Shown: one piece after another, positions 57,764-64,000 of the stretch
How positions within the stretch are numbered: the stretch's first letter is position 1
Layout of the letters: every line of letters starts with the position of its first letter
NCBI GenBank assembly: GCA_025093985.1
Contig: JACAAK010000007.1
Coordinates: forward strand, 2,294,001-2,358,000
From: Calvatia gigantea
Lineage: Eukaryota > Basidiomycota > Agaricomycetes > Agaricales > Lycoperdaceae
Length of the DNA stretch: 64,000 nucleotides
Direction: 5' to 3'
Position numbers and translations under genes: made by a program
Notes under the pieces: model-generated
What the model was told of the DNA's origin: nothing
What the model saw: the letters and a program-made list of their open reading frames with translations, nothing else
Databases searched by the model: none

Positions 57764-59556
57764 GCATACCAAGGCGTAGCCACTGGATGAGTGGTGTCAG
57801 AATCAGATTTTTTAGTGTACTCGGAATGGTCATGATTGATGAATGTATTTCCGGACGAGCGTACATAACAATGACACGAGTCTGGTGTAAAATATTAGAG
57901 TTCAAGTTGATTGTGAGAATGAGGTGAAACATGGCATCTACGGTGATAAGTCAACAAAGTCCGAGATCAAATTCAACGTGGCAATCTCTAGCAATCGCTG
58001 CATATCATTCCCCGTGGTGTTGAAGTGAACGGCCGAGTGTGCCGACAGAATTTCAAGTTCAGGTCTACCTGGCATTGGAAGGACACGAGTCAGCACGGGT
58101 CCAATGATTAGCATCAAGAATCAAGGAATAATCAGATAGCTAGGTAATTGTTGTCGGCACGCTGATTCAGCAGGGGTCTTAAGCCGCTTCTTGGAAACAC
58201 GGACCATAGCGTTTTGTTCATCGTGATGACATATGAATTGAAGTCGACCACTTACCTGTGAAGAAGAGTACAAGGAGATTCAGGTATACCCAACTGCCAT
58301 CATAGATTAATACAAGAGGCAAAGACATATCTCATACCTGTGAGAGAAAGTCGTCGGTAGAATCAGAGGCCAAAAGCACGGGACAAATTCAACGCATATG
58401 AAAATATCCGCATGCTGGATAGTGGGACCTAGTTGCTGCTAGGAAATACGAAGGAATAGCGCCCGATCACATTGTTCTGAACATGAAAGAGAAGACAACA
58501 TGGTGAAGGTCAGAAAAAAAAATGAGCGCCAGTAAAATGGGTTCCCGTGAGAAAGATCCCGTGATTTGTAGACCCTTTCCCAACTCTCCAAAGCAACCCA
58601 GGGCGCCGGGTCTTCCAACATAGATTACATCTATCATAGTGGGGGCTTCTTTTTCTCATACTGGATAAACTGAAATTCCTGAATGCTGGAAACCAGTCGG
58701 CTTGGACCTTCCACCTCCCACATTACTGGGTGATGCAACCGCTTATTTCACAGGAAGCCTGCTTCGCACTCCGACCATTTAATTTTTGCCACAACTCGGA
58801 GAGCGATTGGATCGCACTTCTTGTGGATCAGGCTCTGTACGTCTGCACTACAAAGTACACGGTCACTCGCCGTTTCTGGTTCCAGTACGTTCGTTCACAG
58901 TCAATTCTCTCCTTCTTCCGTTGGCCGTTGCCGCGAAACACCTTGTCGGCAACCCCAATACGCAGGTGCCAAAAATTATGATATTGGCACCTTCCCTACC
59001 TCCTGTACCTGAAGGGGTTTGTACGTATAGGCTAACCCATAATCCGGCTGGCGACAGCTATTCCTCGAGAAGATCTGGGAATTCGTTTATCTCCCTTGGT
59101 TTCTCGCAACGTATATTGTGCGTTTCTGCGTCTTTATCATGGTTCTTGACTTCGCTTCATTCTTGACTTTGACGGGTACAATGCTGCCCAGCTTCCCCGC
59201 CCATTAAAAAATTCACATCACCTACTTTCGCATTGGTGGCAAAACTAATTCCGAAGGCAAAAAACTGACGAATTATTTGTTACCGAGGGCTTTAAGCTAT
59301 TGAACTGTAGGATGCCTGCTCTGGTCCAGCCACTCCCAGGAAAAATGCAGGATGTTCATGGCACAATGAACTTGTCCAACACGTGCGCGATACATCGCAG
59401 AATTATGGTTGTGGGAGACTAACTACAGAAGATGTCATTTAAGGTAATCGGCGCGTCATGCATTCATGGACGAATCTGATTCCCTCGGATTACCCATTTC
59501 CACCGGCTATATCTAGACACCGTTCAGTGACTCTCTGTGATATATCTTCTTCCACC
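57764..59556. other. Gene-poor stretch before the oxidoreductase
   Basis: About 1.8 kb without a supportable gene. Overlapping frames around 58730-59166 show no domain or consistent splice signals. A TATATCT stretch lies at about 59540-59546, immediately before the oxidoreductase start. Confidence 0.4.
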
Positions 59557-61021
59557 ATGATGCGCGCAGTCCTAGTAAAAGATGGATCCGGGCCAGCTGA
59601 AAACCTTTACATCGGCGAGGCCCCAAAGCCGCAGATAAGTCCTAAACAAATTCTGGTCAAGGTTTGTGGTACCCTCACGGTCACTACATCATCAGGGGTC
59701 GACTGAAACACCAGCAACCAGGTCAAGGCTTTCGGCCTCAACCGCATGGACATAAGTCAGCGAGAAGGCAGGTACCCGCCCCCTGCCGGTGCATCTTCGA
59801 TTCTTGGTGTTGAGTTCTCTGGTGTAATCTCCGAGATTGGAAGCGAGGTTACAGAATGGGCAGTCGGCGACAAGGTTCTGGGTTTGGCTGGAGGGGTAAG
59901 CAACTCTGCGCTGTTTCACGTTTTAACTGCCAGGACTGATCACACGCAGGGCGCATACGCAGAATACATAGTTACCTGTACGACCCATCTCATCAAGAAA
60001 CCTGACCACCTCACCTGGGCCCAGGCTGCGAGTGTTCCAGAGGCATTTTTGACAGGTAGATTGCCAATCCTCGGTAACCTGTCGCCTGTCTGATCCCGGT
60101 CACGGCTCATAGCGTATCAAGCTTTAGTATTGATTGGAAAAATACAAAAACGTGACAATGTGTTGGTCCATGCTGGCGCATCTGGCGTTGGCGTAGCCGC
60201 TGCACAACTTGCGCGGTACTTCGGCGCGTAGGTGTATCGTAGATTAATATTTTCACCGTGAAGCTCTGACACAACGGACAGGAAGCACGGTCACCGCCAC
60301 CACATCGACAGAGGAGAAAATTAAATGGCTGCTCAGAATGCCGAACAGTACCACTCACGTAGCCAACTATAAGACTGATGATTTTGCCGCCATAGTCACA
60401 GAGATCACGGGTGGCAAAGGGGTCAATGTTGTGATTGATTTTGTTGGTCAGAGCCACTTCAACAAAAATCTCGAGGCTCTTGCCATTGATGGCCGGATGA
60501 CGATGCTGTCTCTCCTAAGCGGTATCTACCTTCTCTCCATTCGATGGCGGCTATTAACTTTGAGTTGCAGGTCCAATTGTTGAGAATGCGAACCTCGCTC
60601 CTCTGTTGTACAAGCGCCTCCACGTAGAAGGCTCCACTCTACGCTCACGCTCGCATGAGTACCAGGCCGATCTGATCAAACGGTAACGACCCTTAGACTG
60701 TTCAATCTCGCCAACAGTAGTTTATACCCAGCCCACAGGTTCACGTCCAACGTGTTTCACCATATCACTGGGGATGAGGGACATGGATCAATCAGAACCT
60801 ATATCCATAAAGTAAAATTTCCATTCTCACTGAACGGATCCACTCACATATCCCATCACCACTGTTATTTCCAGGTATACCCTTGGGAACAAATCCAGGA
60901 TGCGCATAAAGAGATAGAAGCAGATAGAAACTTGTAAGCGCCAAACCCTTCTATCCAATTTATCACCTGCCTAAGCTCAAAATATGGCTATAGTGGAAAG
61001 ATTGTCGCCGAAATCGCCTAA
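59557..61021 (+). CDS. MDR-family quinone oxidoreductase (TP53I3/PIG3-like)
   Basis: Zinc-free medium-chain dehydrogenase/reductase that reduces quinones or enals with NADPH; the substrate is not deducible. The start is [20 protein letters not shown]. Exons joined by short introns give [73 protein letters not shown] and [14 protein letters not shown]. The nucleotide-binding motif is [20 protein letters not shown]. Later exons carry [58 protein letters not shown] and [15 protein letters not shown], ending [10 protein letters not shown] at 61021. The [15 protein letters not shown] and [16 protein letters not shown] phrases match PIG3-type enzymes. No zinc-ligand cysteines are present. Seven or so introns splice in frame; intact. 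Confidence 0.88.
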
Positions 61022-63893
61022 AGGCCGTTACTGTGCGAATATACATTCGATTCCCATCTGTTAAAGACACTTCGAGAATTATTTTTATCCTTCATACCCG
61101 ATCTCTTAACCTTCCATGTCATCATTCTATTCTATCCAGGGGAAGTAGTGAAACCCAAATATGCAACTGAAATGGATGTTAAGTCAGCTAAACGCCGTAA
61201 CAACAACTGCCGAAGTTGCATCATTCTTAATACTTACCTCACTTGTTGTGATAAGTCGAGCAACCTGAGCTGCGGATTGTCACTGGTATCAAATTGATTC
61301 TCCTGATAGATACCTAGAAGGTAAGGCGAATAAAATGCGCAGCGGGAGCGAGTATTATCGTAAAAGTATAGATGGTGGAGTAATGCCGAGGCGCGTCCGT
61401 CGTGTTCTCCGAGAAACGGACTTCGCGAGTCAAGACAGGTTGATGAGACGATACACGCAGCCAGTGGATCGCGTCAGTTGATTTTGCCAATAATACTGTA
61501 TCCTAATATGAATGGAAGTCCACAAACGGACATAACCGTCGCTTTCGTTTGATGTCCCCAAATCTCTATTTCGGGTTCAAGGTGCTTCGCGAATCTGTTA
61601 TCATCATGGGACCCTTTAGGTGGTTGACTTCACCACTCGAGCCAAGGGTCTGGAGGGGTCAAACGTCGTATCACCTAAGGGGTGTTCATCAGCAAGTTAG
61701 CCAGGCACACCGACATCATTGTGTCCAGCACGCAATTCCGTCCCTCATCGGGACCAGGTCCCAGGCATCGGGACAGGGGCTGGTAGCATCGTGTGCTCAC
61801 TTGAACCTATATTGTACTTTACGACACCGCGTGCGAGTTCCCTTCCTTTGTCAACTGTCTCGCCTCCAAGAGGTCGTCCCAATCGGCATTTTGAACAAGT
61901 TCTCGCATCACCATCTAACAAGCCGTCCGATACGGAACGTTAGTTGAAGGAAACGTAAGTGATATTCCTTCCCCCGCGACATCCGATCCACCGCCCTCGA
62001 GAGATGATCATATTATAACCCGGCAATTTGCAAGCTTACAGAGTACGGTAAACAGAAGAGCCAACCAAAAGTTGAAATACTAAAACCTCGGCGCTGATGC
62101 TATCAAGGATCCGAGGACTGTCACCTTGGATTCCAATGGAGGAAAGCCGTGAAAGACGCCAGGCGTAAAAAAGGTCATTGGGCAGATCCGCTAGGATTTC
62201 GCGCTAGTGCGACATCAGTTATATCAGCCTTGACCGGATTGTTCAGCGACGCTAAACACTTTAGGATAGCGGCGATAAGGATGATAGCTAGAGGTCACAA
62301 CCAAGCAAGGCAGATGGAAGATCTGCAGAGGACATAAATAAAGCTCTGGATCTTTTACAAGGCTTCCAATTCCCTTGGGTCGGAGGGAATGTGCAAACGG
62401 TTCATTCGGCTAAGTTTGGCTTGATTACGATGTTACAATTCCACTGTCATCGGGTAGGAAGAGAAGAGCTTACCAGGAGGGAAAGAAAGATCAGCGACCA
62501 ATAATCTGCCAGCGCTTCCTGTTTCAGCGCCACACACGAGTCGGAAACTGAACTCCCTTTCCAGGAGCGAAGGCCCAACAAGCCATGTTGTAAGTGCATG
62601 GCAAGCAACGTGCCTTGTGAAGAAAGTGAAAAGTGAGAAGAGCCCGAACAGCGTTGACACCAGGTCCGGGAATGCAAAGAATAAGATTCTCCGTGATCAT
62701 GGTTCATGCATCCTGTACTAGACCAACACAGCACAACTTTTGGGCGTCGAAAACCACGGAAGCTACTTGGTGCCTTTCTAGCCGTAAGGGGTCATATTTC
62801 ATACGAGCTTCCCTTTATACCGTGTCGATAGGTGAGTATAGTGGGCGTCGAGAACGGAGGCTATCCGCTCCATTTCCGAGTCGACGATCCTGGATTGCAG
62901 TGCCTGGGCTGCTAATAAGTTGTCAATGTGACTGCCCAAGTCCGCTTGTCCTCTCCACACTACCATTCACAGCTGGCAAAGTTATGAGCATTCAGTTCAT
63001 ATTTTTTCGGAATTTCGATGACGATCATATCGAACTCCACGCACCAGCGCTGTTGCCGTATGAGTGACCCCTCCTTTGTGATAATCATCAGGCGAAATCA
63101 TCATTCCGTTGCACTGCATGGTATCCGTTCTTGAAAATGTGAACATAAGCGTAACCATTTATCTTACCACGGATACATCAAAAAGGCTTCTGTTTGCAAC
63201 CGATTACGCAATTACGGCTGAGTTACGCTATGAATGTTCTAGGCGGTAGGGTACCACAAGCCAGGTACGCCCCCCAGCAGCAAGAGCATGAAAGCAGTGC
63301 AACTAATACATGGAGGAAGACACGGCGTTAGCCAATGCCCGTGTTCCCAACAATGCACTAAGTTCACAGTAGGTAACAATCATGGACAATCCGTCAGTGA
63401 GGGGAACACGACTCGAGTCATTCCGCTTCTGACGGCAGTACCCAATCACCTCTTCCGAGCCGCCGCGATTTCTTGGTAATCCGTAATTCTGTGCTAACGC
63501 TTTCACTGACGGCTGTGCTGCGGTAGCCGCGCCGTTCCTGATGATGGTAAGATGAAAAACCGATTGTTAGGAACGTAGTTGCGGCGAATTGCGGTGCTGA
63601 CAAGTGTCTCCAGCTTTCGCAACGCAGGGCGTCAGATGCCAAAATTGTCATACCGAACGCGACTGTTAGCTCCATTTTCCACGAGTTTTGAAACCTCCCA
63701 GATCTCCTCCTTGGGCGTCGAGTTGCCGCATCACTATCAGATCCAGCTACGTTGAGATCCCGACCTTCTCACCGTCAAACACTTCCTCCGTGAGAGGGAC
63801 CTTTCACCTGTTGCGGCGGTTCATACCCCTTTCGAGTCAATCAAGGTCATTTCATTCCTAACACAGACCTACGGAAAGTCCCCTGTCTGGCAC
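61022..63893. other. Right-hand stretch without supported genes
   Basis: Nearly 2.9 kb. Open frames at 61549-61947, 62149-62337 and 62633-63067 (plus) and 63418-63675 (minus) were read. None shows a domain, conserved phrase or convincing splice pattern. No tRNA, repeat or transposon ends were seen. Confidence 0.4.
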
Positions 63894-64000
63894 TATAAAG
63901 CCAACCCGTATCTCGAATGACTCCCCAGTATCATCCTTGACAGCTAGCTCAAGTATTCGCGTCTTCTAGCTGGATAAACTTCATCACTCGTCATCACTCA
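63894..64000 (+). promoter_or_regulatory. Probable core promoter of a gene beyond the window
   Basis: TATAAAG at 63894-63900 is followed by about 100 nt of C/T/A-rich, ATG-poor leader-like sequence with repeated ATCACTC. This resembles a strong fungal TATA promoter that reads out of the window to the right. The gene itself is not included. Confidence 0.35.

Noticed and set aside
62633..63067. 144-codon plus-strand frame near the right edge
   Set aside because: No domain or conserved phrase; its composition resembles surrounding non-coding sequence.

Overview
The window is nuclear DNA from a filamentous basidiomycete, most likely a mushroom-forming agaricomycete. The genes are split by many 50-70 nt GT-AG introns. 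The conserved set (auxilin-like J protein, RNA polymerase III subunit RPC17, NOT2, geranylgeranyltransferase I beta, 115-kDa-type NAD-glutamate dehydrogenase, Vts1, Fzo1) is fungal. Several NACHT-domain NLR-like genes are of the type that expands in agaricomycetes. No bacterial, organellar, tRNA, rRNA or CRISPR feature was seen.

Layout. 0.5-2.0 kb: a NACHT NLR-like gene on the minus strand, divergent from an auxilin/Swa2-like UBA-TPR-J protein (2.1-5.2 kb). 6.0-6.8 kb: RPC17 (minus). 7.2-9.2 kb: a dead NLR. 10.0-12.3 kb: CCR4-NOT subunit NOT2. 12.9-14.6 kb: CAAX prenyltransferase beta. 16.5-18.8 kb: secreted M64-type metallopeptidase. 19.7-23.0 kb: two diverged tandem copies of a fungal kinase-like gene. 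24.5-25.9 kb: short-chain dehydrogenase. 27.7-31.7 kb: NAD-GDH. 32.3-50.1 kb: a repeat array (below). 50.2-52.6 kb: Vts1 (minus). 53.0-55.8 kb: mitofusin Fzo1. 56.7-57.8 kb: secreted two-repeat cysteine protein. 59.6-61.0 kb: quinone-oxidoreductase-like enzyme. The last 3 kb hold no gene I can support, except a TATA-like promoter at the right edge.

The most unusual part is 32.3-50.1 kb. It is built from about four diverged copies of one module. Each module has an NLR-like gene on the minus strand (N-terminal exon MGKF/L..., a short hydrophobic segment, then NACHT) and, 1.6-1.9 kb beyond its start, a plus-strand two-exon gene with its own TATA-like box. That gene encodes a 48-residue peptide with four fixed cysteines. 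Two peptide copies are intact, one has a 4-nt frameshifting duplication, and one is only a promoter relic. All four NLR copies are broken, and two are truncated onto the same flanking repeat segment. This looks like an expanding and decaying NLR/small-protein pair. A function in recognition or incompatibility is an inference only.

One caveat affects all the annotation. Several otherwise well-conserved genes (auxilin-like, M64 peptidase, GDH, Fzo1) are interrupted by single-base +1 shifts, mostly in short homopolymers. That pattern suggests uncorrected sequencing insertions rather than gene loss, so I annotate those loci as genes and mark each break.
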